A DNA stretch of 64,000 nt from Cordylochernes scorpioides (taxonomy: Eukaryota; Arthropoda; Arachnida; Pseudoscorpiones; Chernetidae), in NCBI GenBank assembly GCA_030710605.1, contig CP092864.1:137145255-137209254 (forward strand), in the 5' to 3' direction. This document shows, one piece after another, positions 33,793 to 43,330 of the stretch (positions are counted from its first letter, which is position 1; every line of letters begins with the position of its first letter). Under the pieces are notes generated by a model, which had not been told where the DNA came from, did not search any database, and worked only from the letters and a program-made list of their open reading frames with translations. The position numbers and the translations under genes are program-made.

Positions 33793-36025
33793 TCAGTTAT
33801 TGTTATCTCTTCGGAGTCTATTTAGATTTTCTGCGAAGATGGTTCCTAAGGTTATGAGAAGTTTTATAAATGTTTGTCCAAAATTAAAAACTGCCTCTTG
33901 TAGTTCGAAGATTTTCTGATCGGGCATAGCATAGATAAACAAGTACTTAATGAATAAAATTGGAATACAGTTGTACGGTAGAACTAATAAACAAAGGATA
34001 AAAATCAGATGAAAGATAGGATATTGTCCCATGTTCGTCCACATTTTTGTAACTGGGGACTCTGAAATATTTGCTTGAACCTTGTGAGTTGTAGAATTTG
34101 AATGATTGGTAGGTTCGCAGTTTTCCTGTTTGATATCTTTAGGGAGTGTTGTGATATGATTGAGCTGGTTGTCAGGTTTACAGTTCTCCTGCTTGATCGT
34201 CAATGGTTTTATTAGAGATATGTCGGCGGTAATTGGTTTAGGTTGAGATGTGTGATCTTTTCTCTGACGTGGATGTGGTAATTTTGGCATTGTTTGTGTT
34301 GTGTGTACGCTGTGCTTTATGTACGAATTTTGTTTTGTTTGGGTACCTGTGTCGGTATTTTTACGTGCAGGTTGTTTGTATTCATCGATTCTTCTAGCGA
34401 ATCGGCAGGTGGGGCAGGTTTTCACCTGTTTTGCGATGTCTTGTGTCATGTTCTGCCAATAATATTGTGCTGAGATGAGTCTCGTCATCTTGGAGATGTT
34501 TGGGTGGTGGTGTTGTGTGTGTACGGACTTAAGAAGTCTGGTTGTAAATGAATTTGGGACTATAGTTTTAAGTACTCCTTTTCGGGAGACGGTGCGCAGT
34601 TTATTGGGATCCATAGTCACGCGGGATTTTCCCGGTGGAGAAGATTGTTGGTTCTTTATGAGTGGCGCATCTAGAAAGCCACAAAATGGGATACGAGTTA
34701 CAACGCCCGTTTCATATTGTTGTACTCCATTTATGCTACGGACCTCATATTCGTATCTTGACAATCTTAACCTCCATCGAAACAATTTGCCTGACGGAGC
34801 TTTGATCTCTTTCAACCACTGCAATGCGGGATGGTCAGAAAATATTGTAAACTTTCTGCCATTTAGACAGGTGCGGAAATTATCCACACTTTCCACAATG
34901 GCCAGGCATTGTAGTTCCAAGTCTGAATAATTTCGCTCGTGATTACGCAGAGATCGGCTGAAATGTTGAATGGTGTATGTCTTCCCATCAGGGTAGACTT
35001 GTTTAAGAACGCCTGTAATGCTGAATGTTGAGGAGTTACAGTACACCTGGCATGGCAGACCTTCCTGGTAAAGGTGTAATGTGGGGTGTGTGGTAAGGTT
35101 TTCTTTCAGATTAGTGAACGCTTTCTGGCATTCGTCATCCCAGACCCACATGATATCCTTTTTTAGAAGGTTGATAAGTGGCGTCCGCAAGCGGGCGTGG
35201 TCTGGAATGAATTCTTTAAAGACGTTCACAGCTTTTAGGAAAGATCGCAAGGTTTTTCGATTGTGTGGTTGTTCGGTGGCGTGAATTTTTTCTATGTTTT
35301 GTGTAGATGGGATGATTGTATTATTCTTAACGGTTGTGCATGTGTTTGTTTGTTGTTGTTGTCTTTTGGCGTGCGTGTTGCGTGTGTTGTGCGGGTTGTG
35401 TGTGTTACCGTTGTGTGACGACGTATGGGTGCGTGTGTTGTGAGGTACATTTGCGTGTTTATGGCGTTGCGAAGTATGGTCATGTGTGAATCTTGTGTGG
35501 TAAGTGGGTGAGCTGTGTCGGTGTACGGACACTTGTTTGGGCATTAATGGAGTTGTAGATTGAAGTCGTGGTGGCTTTGTATGTGGTGGGCATAAAGTAT
35601 TGGCAATTGAGTTGAGCGAAAAGTTGTGTGGTGTGAGATTAGAATGGTGGCATGTAAATATTTGGGGTTTGGGCAATGAATGCAGGCAAGGGTTTCCATG
35701 TGTGAAAGCTTTGGGTGCTGTGCGAGTCCTTTGGGACAGGTTTTGGCCTAGCCCGTGCTTGCATTCATTTGACACATGTTTAAAGTGGTAGATAGTATTA
35801 GACAATGGGACGCCAAGTTGGAAAATAGTGCCGCGATTATAATTTAGTTTTAATTTATATTGATAAAGGGTTTCTAAGGTAAGAATTCCAAATGGCAAGG
35901 ATGCATTTACCACGTGGAAGTTCTCTCTACGGGTTATTTGGCCTATTGTCAGAGGGAAAGTTAAATGTCCTATTATTTTCGTAAAACTATTTAGGGGGGA
36001 TAGATCAAGGGAAGGTTTTTTAATA
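33793..36025 (-). CDS. pol: Element A pol-like protein without RT palm or IN core
   Basis: The frame runs 753 codons from 36054 to 33793. Its first 10 codons lie in the MITE and begin with TTG, so that is not a true start. From the protease side residues 12-85 look like a retropepsin C-terminal half. Residues 86-262 are a His/Thr/Asn/Gln-rich linker where the RT fingers and palm should be. Residues 263-330 are RT connection (RSFLKAVNVFKEFIP, WDDECQKAF). 331-450 is RNase H-like: the first Asp position is Asn340 (V-Y-C-N-S-S), while Glu380 and Asp407 (SDHPALQWL) remain. H512, H516, C547 and C550 form the integrase zinc module. A basic Thr/Gln-rich tail replaces the DDE core. Two hydrophobic segments (680-709, 724-740) end the protein. 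Function unknown; it may be structural or act in trans. Confidence 0.6.
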
Positions 36026-36198
36026 CAGTCGAACTTGGATAATTCGAACCCCAAGGGACCATAAAAAAATTCGAATTATCCAAAAATTCGAATTAAAGAT
36101 GTTTTGAATAAAGGCTTAAGGCTTCTAGGGACCAAGATAAATATTCGAATTAAAGAGGTTTTCGAATTAAAGAAGTTCGAATTATCCAAGTTCTACTG
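36026..36198. mobile_element. Tigger-like MITE inside element A protease
   Basis: 173 bp with 23-bp terminal inverted repeats differing at one base (CAGTCGAACTTGGATAATTC against CAGTAGAACTTGGATAATTC). It is flanked by TA at 36024-36025 and 36199-36200. It interrupts the protease frame and supplies in-frame stops. Confidence 0.8.
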
Positions 36199-36376
36199 TA
36201 CTTAAATTGGGGAGTTGTGCTTTTAATCTATTGTATAAATGATACGGCAATATGTTCGAACCTGCGTCTGGTTCAATGAGAAAGGTACATGGTAGGTCCT
36301 GGGTCAGATACAAGTCCAAAGTTAATTTGATGGTGTCATTGGGTGGATTGCCTACCTTAGTCTCGAAAAGTCTCCA
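36199..36376 (-). pseudogene. Element A protease N-terminal part
   Basis: On minus, in a frame +1 to the gag-like ORF, it reads WRLFETKVGNPPNDTIKL, then a hydrophobic strand, then FLIEPDAGSNILPYHLYNRL. The active-site region has D-A-G where retropepsins have D-T/S-G, with E-P before it. The frame is cut by the MITE at 36198 and the remainder of the protease lies beyond it in a matching frame. Confidence 0.5.
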
Positions 36377-36833
36377 TTGTGGCGTCTTCGGCTTGGTGTG
36401 GCTGGCTTGGAATATCTGTTGAACCGGATCGGGACCTTTTGAACTGTCCGCGCGATTGAAAGGGAAATCTAGTCATTTGTACTGCTTCCATTCGAGTGGA
36501 TCGCGTTGTCGGTACACTGGGTCCGTGTCGCGTGGGTTGCTTCCGGGTGCACGGGTACGGCATGGCGGATGGCGATAACTCGGTGGGCGTCAGGTTGTTC
36601 GGACACGTACCGGCGGTGCAGGCGGCGGTTGTCCCGAGGGTGGCGCTCCGGAAGACCGCTTTCAGTTGCGGGGATCTCGCCCCTTGTAGCGCGGCGGTCA
36701 GTTCTAAAATTACCGTCGCCAGGGTGTGTCTTGTCGCCTCGTTCGTTGTCAGCTTCTTTCCGTTCGTTGCCAGTTCCTTCTCTCTTGGGTTGTCATTGTC
36801 TTTTGTTGTGCTGGCGCCTGGGTTAATTTCCAT
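36357..36833 (-). CDS. Element A short gag-like ORF
   Basis: 158 codons from an ATG at 36833, 44 nt inside the LTR, to TAA at 36357-36359. The sequence is Thr/Ala/Pro-rich with a basic Ser/Arg patch (SRGQFKRSRSGS). No capsid major homology region or CCHC knuckle is visible and it is far shorter than usual Gag. Position alone supports the call. The end overlaps the protease frame, so a +1 shift would be needed to join them. Confidence 0.45.
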   Translation of the reverse strand: MEINPGASTTKDNDNPREKELATNGKKLTTNEATRHTLATVILELTAALQGARSPQLKAVFRSATLGTTAACTAGTCPNNLTPTELSPSAMPYPCTRKQPTRHGPSVPTTRSTRMEAVQMTRFPFQSRGQFKRSRSGSTDIPSQPHQAEDATMETFRD

Positions 36834-36862
36834 CTTTATCCTGATTAAGCTCTATAATCTTT

Positions 36863-36877
36863 ATCCTGTCGACTTAG
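36863..36877 (-). promoter_or_regulatory. Putative primer-binding site of element A (tRNA-Ser-like)
   Basis: CTAAGTCGACAGGAT directly follows the LTR on minus. It resembles the reverse complement of a tRNA-Ser acceptor/T-arm end (compare 27801-27813) but lacks the TGG that would pair with CCA. A near copy, TTAAGTCGACAGGATTC, lies inside the LTR at about 36943-36959 (30898-30914 in the other LTR). Confidence 0.4.
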
Positions 36878-37855
36878 TGTAATATGTTGCTGCAATTGTT
36901 GTTGTTATTACACTGTAATATTTGATGTATTACACTGTTGTAGAATCCTGTCGACTTAACCGTTCTGTGGCAATATCGTTGCGGGGTTTCTTATTGTTGG
37001 ATGCGAATGGTGATATTTGATTGAAGCGCAGTCGTTGAGTGGTAAGTGAAGCACACAGTTAGGAATAATCAGGACACATGGTGAGGTTTGAAAATAAAAG
37101 GCAACTGGATTGGAGGGAAGAAAGCTTGAGAAGGCGGAGCGATTTTGATTGTTAATTAACTGATCACATGGTGGTGATTGTACTTAGCTATGAGCTGAGT
37201 GGGGAGAGGTCCAGGGCCGATGTCACCTCGTTGGAAGCGAAGGAGCAACTGATCCGAACTCGGTGAGAGCCAAGTCGCTACTGCCGGTGTTGTTCCTATG
37301 AGAGCTAAAACACTACTAACCATTCTTGTCTTTCGATTTAACACCACGAGTCAGTTTCTCTCTGATTGGTTGAGAGATCTCACATGATCTTTCCCTATTG
37401 GTTGACCTACTTAAGGTGCTATCTTCTGATAGGCCGGCGGCTTCCTTTGGTGAAAGCTGTGCCCTGCCTGGTATATCTGATTTCGTCAGGAAGTGTTTGG
37501 TGTCTTGACGCTTATAGTTTCGAAGGATATTAGACACGTCCTGTTTTTGCCGGAAGTACTGGATATCTCTCAAACTTTTATAACTTCTGGTCACTCGACA
37601 CGTCCTGTTTGTCAGGAAGTATTGAGTGAATCTTGGCTAAAATAACTTCTGCGGTCACTAGAGACGCCCGGTCTCTGCCCCTGCAATGTTGACACAGGGG
37701 TGCCAAAATAGTCGTGCCAGCTTTAGTCTTACTTCCTATATCTTTTGTTACTTTCTTTCCTCCAGTTACCTTGTTCTTTATTAAGTCTTTGAAAATCATA
37801 CATGATACATACATAGTGGGTCGGGGTTGCATTTAATTATATACAAATTATGACA
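36878..37855 (-). repeat. LTR of element A (5' LTR in element orientation)
   Basis: 978 bp, same sequence as 30833-31810. A TATATAATTAAATG stretch near its start on minus could serve as TATA element. Confidence 0.85.
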
Positions 37856-38037
37856 TATATATGGAAAAAAAAAGAAAAAAATGGGTTGGCCAAATATCAG
37901 GAAACAGACTAAATCAATGTTCAAATCAATAATTTGCCTATTATAAGACTAAATCAATGTTTAGTTAATTTGTTCCACTAGATGGCGCTTTGCCATCTAA
38001 AAAACACATTATTTTGAACATTAATATATGTTCAATT

Positions 38038-38212
38038 AAAAAGGCATAAATTGGATCAAGATATCATATATTTGACCAATATTTCAGTTGGCTGAACGCC
38101 AACCTTTTTCACCTTTTTTGTTATAATACTTTGAAAAAGGTTGGCTGAACGCCAACAGAAATATTAGTAAAATAAATGATATTTTGATCCGATATATGCC
38201 TTTTTATTTAAA
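38038..38212. mobile_element. Foldback MITE (GGCATATATTGG family), second copy
   Basis: Two facing arms: AAAAAGGCATAAATTGGATC to AACGCCAACC, and the inverse ending ATATATGCCTTTTT. The TTTAAT/ATTTAA flanks match those at 3757-4140. A lone arm follows at 38360-38437. Confidence 0.7.
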
Positions 38213-38437
38213 TATAGGATATATATTTCATTGTCGTTTGTAGGACGATATCAAATGGATATTAGCAAAAAACTATTTGCTGATAGCCAACAAGGAAAGG
38301 GAAATTTGTACTTTTGTGTAAAATACACTAGTGAGTGAATAGAAAGTGTTATACAAAGAAGAAAGGTTGGCATTTGGCCAACTGAAATATTGGTAAAAAA
38401 ATGATATTTTGATCCAATATATGTCTTTTTAATTAAA

Positions 38438-38925
38438 CACAGAAGAAAGTAATGTACTATCATAAAACCTGGTATAAAACTACAGGATATAATACAGATT
38501 AAATGGGCATAATTGAAAAAATTTAAAATTTTAAAGCGTTTTCATTGATATTATAATCATAGAATGACACCTTAGGAAGTTTATTTGACCCAAATTCCAT
38601 GTTTTTTTCTTCGATTATTTTAGTTAAAATATTTTCTTTTCCAATAGTGTTTATAGAAACGGTAAAAGTCCGAAAATATGAAAAATCTTAATTAGGAAGG
38701 TGTTTGAATATTGGAAGTATGTTAAGGTAGGATCCAGACAGACATCTCAGACATATCCAGTACCCTTCGCGGTTGAGTTATCGGGACTGTGTCAACACCT
38801 TTGTTGGAGATTTCGCCCCCTTCGCTCCTTTTTTTTTTATGATCTCCCGGTAAAATTCCTTGGTCAAGGTCGCCCGGCTTGTTATCTGCCCGGGCCATAC
38901 TGCTGGAGGCATCTGTGATGTCTGC
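38438..38925. other. Unclassified interval before the minisatellite
   Basis: 38700-38925 is GC-richer with a 72-codon plus frame of no recognised family. Confidence 0.3.
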
Positions 38926-40860
38926 AGATCTTGATTATGGGGATCTTGATTCCGTGGAATGATTGTGGTATGAACAGGTACTGGAGAATCTTCGTGGAAT
39001 GTATATGTACTAGGGAATGTTCCTGGAATGTACAGGTACTGGGGAATGCTCCTGGAATGTACAGGTACTGGGGAATGCTCGTGGTATGCATAGGTTCAGG
39101 GGAATGCTCTGGAATGTATAGGTACTGAGGAATGCTCTGGAATGTACAGGTACTGGGGAATGCTCGTGGTATGCATAGGTTCAGGGGAATGCTCTGGAAT
39201 GTATAGGTACTGAGGAATGCTCTGGAATGTAAAGGTACTGTGGAATGCTCTGGAATGTATAGGTACTGGGGAATGCTCGTGGTATGCATAGGTTCAGGAG
39301 AATGCTTTGGAATGTATAGGTACTGAGGAATGCTCTGGAATGTATAGGTACTGTGGAATGCTCTGGAATGTATAGGTAGTGTGGAATGCTCGTGGAATGT
39401 ACAGGTACTAGGGAATGCTCCTAATATGTATAGGGACTGGGGAATGCTCCTGGAATGTATAGGTTATGTACTGGGCAATACTCGTAGAATGTATACGTAC
39501 TGGGAAATTCTCGTGGAGTGTATAGGTAGTGTGGAATGCTCTGGAATGTATATGTACTGGGGAATACTCTGTAATGTATAGGTACTGGGGAATGCTCGTA
39601 GAATGTATAGGTACTGTGGAATGCTCTGGAATGTACAGGCAGTGTGTAATGCTCTGGAATGTATAGGTACTGGGGAATACTCTGTAATGTATAGGTACTG
39701 GGGAATGCTCTTGGAATGTACAGGTACTGGGGAATGCTTGTGGAATGTACAGGCACTGGAGAATGCTCGTGGAATGTACAGGTACTGGGAAATGCTCGCG
39801 GAATGTATAGGTACTGGAGAATTCTCTGGAATGTATAGGTACTGAGAAATGCTCGTGGAATGTATAGGTACTGGAGAATTCTCTGGAATGTACAGGTACT
39901 GTAAAATGCTCGTGGAATGTATAGGTACTGGGGAATTATCGTGGAATGTACAGGTATTGGGAAATGCTCGTGGAATATATAGGTACTGAAGAATTCTCTG
40001 GAATGTACAGGTACTGGGGAATGCTCCTGGAATGTACAGGTACTGGGGAATGCTCATTATATGTACAGTTACTGAATAATGCTCGTGGAATGTATAAGTA
40101 CTGAGGAATGCTCGTGGAATGGATAGGTGCTGGGGAATGCTCGTGGAATGGATAGGTACTGAGGAATGCTCGTGGAATGGATAGGTACTGGGTAATGCTC
40201 GTGAAATGAATAGGTACTGGGTAATGCTCGTGGAATGGATAGGTACTGGGGAATGCTCGTGGAATGGATAGGTACTGTGTAATGCTCGTGAAATGAATAG
40301 GTACTGAGGAATGCTCGTGGAATGGATAGGTACTGGGGAATGCTCATTATATGTACAGTTACTGAAGAATGCTCGTGGAATGGATAGGTACTGGGAAATG
40401 CTCGTGGAATGGATAGGTACTGGGTAATGCTCGTGGAATGGATAGGTACTGGGTAATGCTCGTGAAATGAATAGGTACTGAGGAATGCTCGTGGAATGGA
40501 TAGGTACTGGGTAATGCTCGTGAAATGGATAGGTACTGAGGAATGCTCGTGGAATGGATAGGTACTGGGGAATGCTCGTGGAATGGATAGGTACTGGGTA
40601 ATGCTCGTGAAATGGATAGGTAATGGGTAATGCTCGTGGAATGAATAGGTACTGGGGAATGCTCGTGGAATGGATAGGTACTGGGGAATGCTCGTGGAAT
40701 GGATAGGTACTGAGGAATGCTCGTGGAATGAATATGTTCAGAGGAATGCTCGTGGAATGTACAGGTACTGGGGAATGCTCATTATATGTACAGTTACTGA
40801 AGAATGCTCGTGGAATGTATAGGTACTGGTAAATGCATAGGTACAGGGGAATGATAATAA
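38926..40860 (-). repeat. 29-bp minisatellite
   Basis: About 65 units. The typical plus unit is GGAATGCTCGTGGAATGGAT then AGGTACTGG, 29 bp. Variants alternate ATGGATAGG (40080-40740) and ATGTATAGG/ATGTACAGG (elsewhere). Because 29 is not a multiple of 3, the minus frame cycles through all three phases every 87 bp, giving a 29-residue peptide period (HSTSIPQYLFIPRA and so on) and a 471-codon frame at 39464-40879. This frame exists because the unit has no stop codon in any minus phase; I do not call it a gene. Confidence 0.85.
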
Positions 40861-41290
40861 ATGGGAAAGTCATAGGCAAAGAATATTTGTCAAGGATATT
40901 GAAGAAATATCCTTATGGAATTCTCGGTTGAATGCTGCAGAGATACCAACATGGTCTGCGCCATAAGAATCCAGCCTCTTCTATCATAGCTTGGATCTCT
41001 TCAATCTAATTGGAGTGGTAAAAAAAATAACCGCTAGGGGGCATCCTCATACTAGTTACCTTCGTTTGGTCCCACGCTAACTACATATTTTAATGGCGTT
41101 GTGGTCAAATATCATTATTTATTTTTCATTGATTATTTTGGTTTTAATATTATCTCGTTAAATTGTGTGTGTATTTCATTCTCACCAAAATGTTATGAAA
41201 ATCATATATTTATAGATATGTAAAAATTATTATGCTATTTCTTTTTAGAAAAATGAATATTTTTCTTTTGAAAATATTAAAATATACAAG
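40861..41290. other. Unannotated interval
   Basis: No gene or repeat family recognised. Confidence 0.35.
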
Positions 41291-41545
41291 TATCAGAGTC
41301 ATCAATCAACAATTCTGTCACCGTTTGCATTTGTGAATGGAATAAATACCCAAATATGGTCATTTTTTATAAGCATCGGTGGTTCAGTGGTAGAATGCTC
41401 GCCTGCCACGCGGGCGGCCCGGCTTCGATGCATTTTTTAATTTTTTTTTTTCAATTTTTAAAACTCATTTATATTATTATTAAAATATACAAGTATCAGA
41501 GTCATCAATTCTGTCATCGTTTGCTTTTGTGAATGGAATGCTTTT
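41285..41545 (+). repeat. Dispersed repeat carrying a truncated tRNA-Gly
   Basis: ATATACAAGTATCAGAGTCA to GAATGGAATAAATACCC leads into a tRNA-Gly(GCC)-like sequence (41373-41425) that is intact through the anticodon arm (CGCCTGCCACGCGGGCG). It then loses the end of the T-arm and reads GGCTTCGATGCA. The leader (AAGTATCAGAGTCATCAA) repeats downstream at 41490. The complete counterpart is at 62858-62928 with the same flanks. Confidence 0.7.
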
Positions 41546-42112
41546 ACGTAAAATACGTAACTAATATGACTGAAATTTTAGCAGTATGTATAGTAGAATC
41601 TGGAAAAACTTATATTGAATATCTCAGGTCTCTATCCCGAATATTCTTCGAGTTATTTGCAAATTTGAGTTGCAAATTTGCTCTTTCGCTCTCAAGCAGC
41701 GCCTTTAGCGGTGAAGATGGGAGGTAATATCAGCTGACCTAATGTACATGCAAAACGTGTTTTATCAGGACATAGAAAAATATATGGAAGAGATATTTGT
41801 CGCATTTTTAGCCAAGAAAAATTGAAATTGACAGGTTCTGGGCAAAAAATAGTTGTTTTTTTTAGTCAGAAAATGATTATGACAATATTGCTGTATCATA
41901 TTTGATTATCAGATACAAAATTATATCCGGAAAAATTCCAAAAAGCAGAGACCACGGGTGAAGCCAGTTAATTTTTAGTATGCAGGAACAAAATTCTAAC
42001 AGAAAAACATTCATTCGAGCAGAAGACAAAGCCAGATCATCTCTTTATAAAAATATCGCTTCTCAGACACAAAGTTTGGAGCGGGACGTTTCACAAGAAT
42101 GACATCCACGGC
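41546..42112. other. Unannotated interval
   Basis: No recognised feature; a 64-codon frame at 41533-41727 has no known motif. Confidence 0.3.
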
Positions 42113-42200
42113 GCCAATTTATAATTGTAACGAATAGTATTTGAATAAAAGCATTTAATCGGGTAAACCCCGGGCGTTGCCCGGGTCATTCGGCTAGTAG
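42113..42200 (+). mobile_element. Helitron-like 3' terminus
   Basis: TAATTGTAACGAATAGTATT, then GGGTAAACCCC, the hairpin CCCGGGCGTTGCCCGGG, TCATTCGG and CTAG followed by T. The same segment is at 30185-30275 and, inverted, at 62646-62735. Confidence 0.5.
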
Positions 42201-42342
42201 ATGAATATACGCGAAACAATTGAAAAAGTAAATTATTTTAAATTATAAAGTATATATTTTTATAAATATAAAAAAATAAATCGACTAAAATTTTGAAAAG
42301 TAAATCAGAAGTTTCTCGTCTCAATGCTAATATTTGTAATAC

Positions 42343-42500
42343 ACTCATGGACAGAACATAAGGATGGTGTACCTTTTAGCATGTATATCGGAACAATAAC
42401 TCTGAAAGATATTACAATGACCTTTATTGAAGACATACGAGATAACCAAGTGTAAACAAAATTAACTCTTGTCTCATTAAAAATAATAATAACTGGGAAG
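42343..42500 (+). mobile_element. Tc1/mariner-like left end
   Basis: CACTCATGGACAGAACATAAGG, GTGTACCTTTTAGCATG, then GACCTTTATTGAAGACATAC. Only one end is found; the 102-bp tandem array follows. Confidence 0.5.
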
Positions 42501-42540
42501 ATGAAGGATAAGAATTGAATTCTTGGACAATTTCTGTAGA

Positions 42541-43330
42541 AGACCCTACGATACCATCAAAAGGCTAGCCATAGAAAGGAAGCTCTAAGAGGACAGGAAT
42601 ACTGCTAGCCACCAACCTATGGCTTGCTGAGGAGAAATAGATAGACCCTACGATACCATCAAAAGACTAGCCATAGAAAGGAAGCTCTAAGAGGACAGGA
42701 ATACTGCCAGCAACCAACCTATGGCTTTCTGAGGAGAAATAGATAGACCCTACGATACCATCAAAAGGCTAGCCATAGAAAGGAAGCTCTAAGAAGACGG
42801 GAATACTGCTAGCCACCAACCTATGGCTGACTGAGGAGAAATAGATAGACCCTACGATACCATCAAAAGACTAGCCATAGAAAGGAAACTCTGAGAGGAC
42901 AGGAATACTACCAGCCACCAACCTATGGCTTGCTGAGGAGAAATAGATAGACCCTACGATACTTTCAAAAGGCTAGCCATAGAAAGGAAGCTCTAAGAGG
43001 ACAGGAATACTGCCAGCCACCAACCTATGGCCGGTTGAGGAGAAATAGTTAGACCCTACGACACCATCAAAAGACTAGCCATAGAAAGGAAGTTCTGAGA
43101 GGACAGGAATACTGCCAGCCACCAACCTATGGCTGGTTGAGGAGAAAAAGATAGACCCTACGATACCATCAAAAGACTAGCCATAGAAAGGAAGTTCTGA
43201 GAGGACAGGAATACTGCCAGCCACCAACCTATGGCCGGTTGAGGAGAAATAGATAGACCCTACGATACCATCAAAAGACTAGCCATAGAAAGGAAGCTCT
43301 AAGAGGACAGGAATACTAATCAACCTATAG
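42541..43330 (+). repeat. 102-bp tandem repeat (about 7.7 copies)
   Basis: Unit starts AGACCCTACGATACCATC (42541, 42643, 42745 and so on) and includes CTAGCCATAGAAAGGAAGCTC, split as CTAGCCATAGAAAGG and AAGCTC, then CCAACCTATGGC. Copies differ by a few substitutions. The last copy decays into AT-rich DNA. Confidence 0.85.

Larger units (their letters stand above)
30833..37855 (-). mobile_element. LTR retrotransposon A (Ty3/gypsy-like, non-autonomous)
   Basis: 7,023 bp bounded by 978-bp direct repeats, 30833-31810 and 36878-37855, at a constant 6,045-bp offset. No difference was found by eye and all frames within them are identical, so insertion is recent. The LTRs are TG...CA on minus (TGTCATAATTTG to ATATTACA). 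Flanks give a 4-6 bp TATA(TA) target duplication. On minus the order is LTR, PBS-like site, short gag-like ORF (36833-36357), protease remnant interrupted by a MITE (36026-36198), pol-like ORF (to 33793), repeat-rich 3' UTR, LTR. The RT palm and integrase core are absent, so movement needs enzymes in trans. Confidence 0.8.

Noticed and set aside
34475-34930. 151-codon plus ORF
   Set aside because: Antisense shadow of the element A pol-like frame.
36496-36882. 128- and 106-codon plus ORFs
   Set aside because: Antisense to the short gag-like ORF in a GC-rich patch; no domain.
39464-40879. 471-codon minus ORF
   Set aside because: It follows from a 29-bp satellite without stops in any minus phase; no start context or gene signals.
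42541-43330. CRISPR-like array
   Set aside because: The 102-bp units are contiguous tandem copies with no unique spacers, in animal DNA. The same holds for the arrays at 13325, 19875 and 38926.
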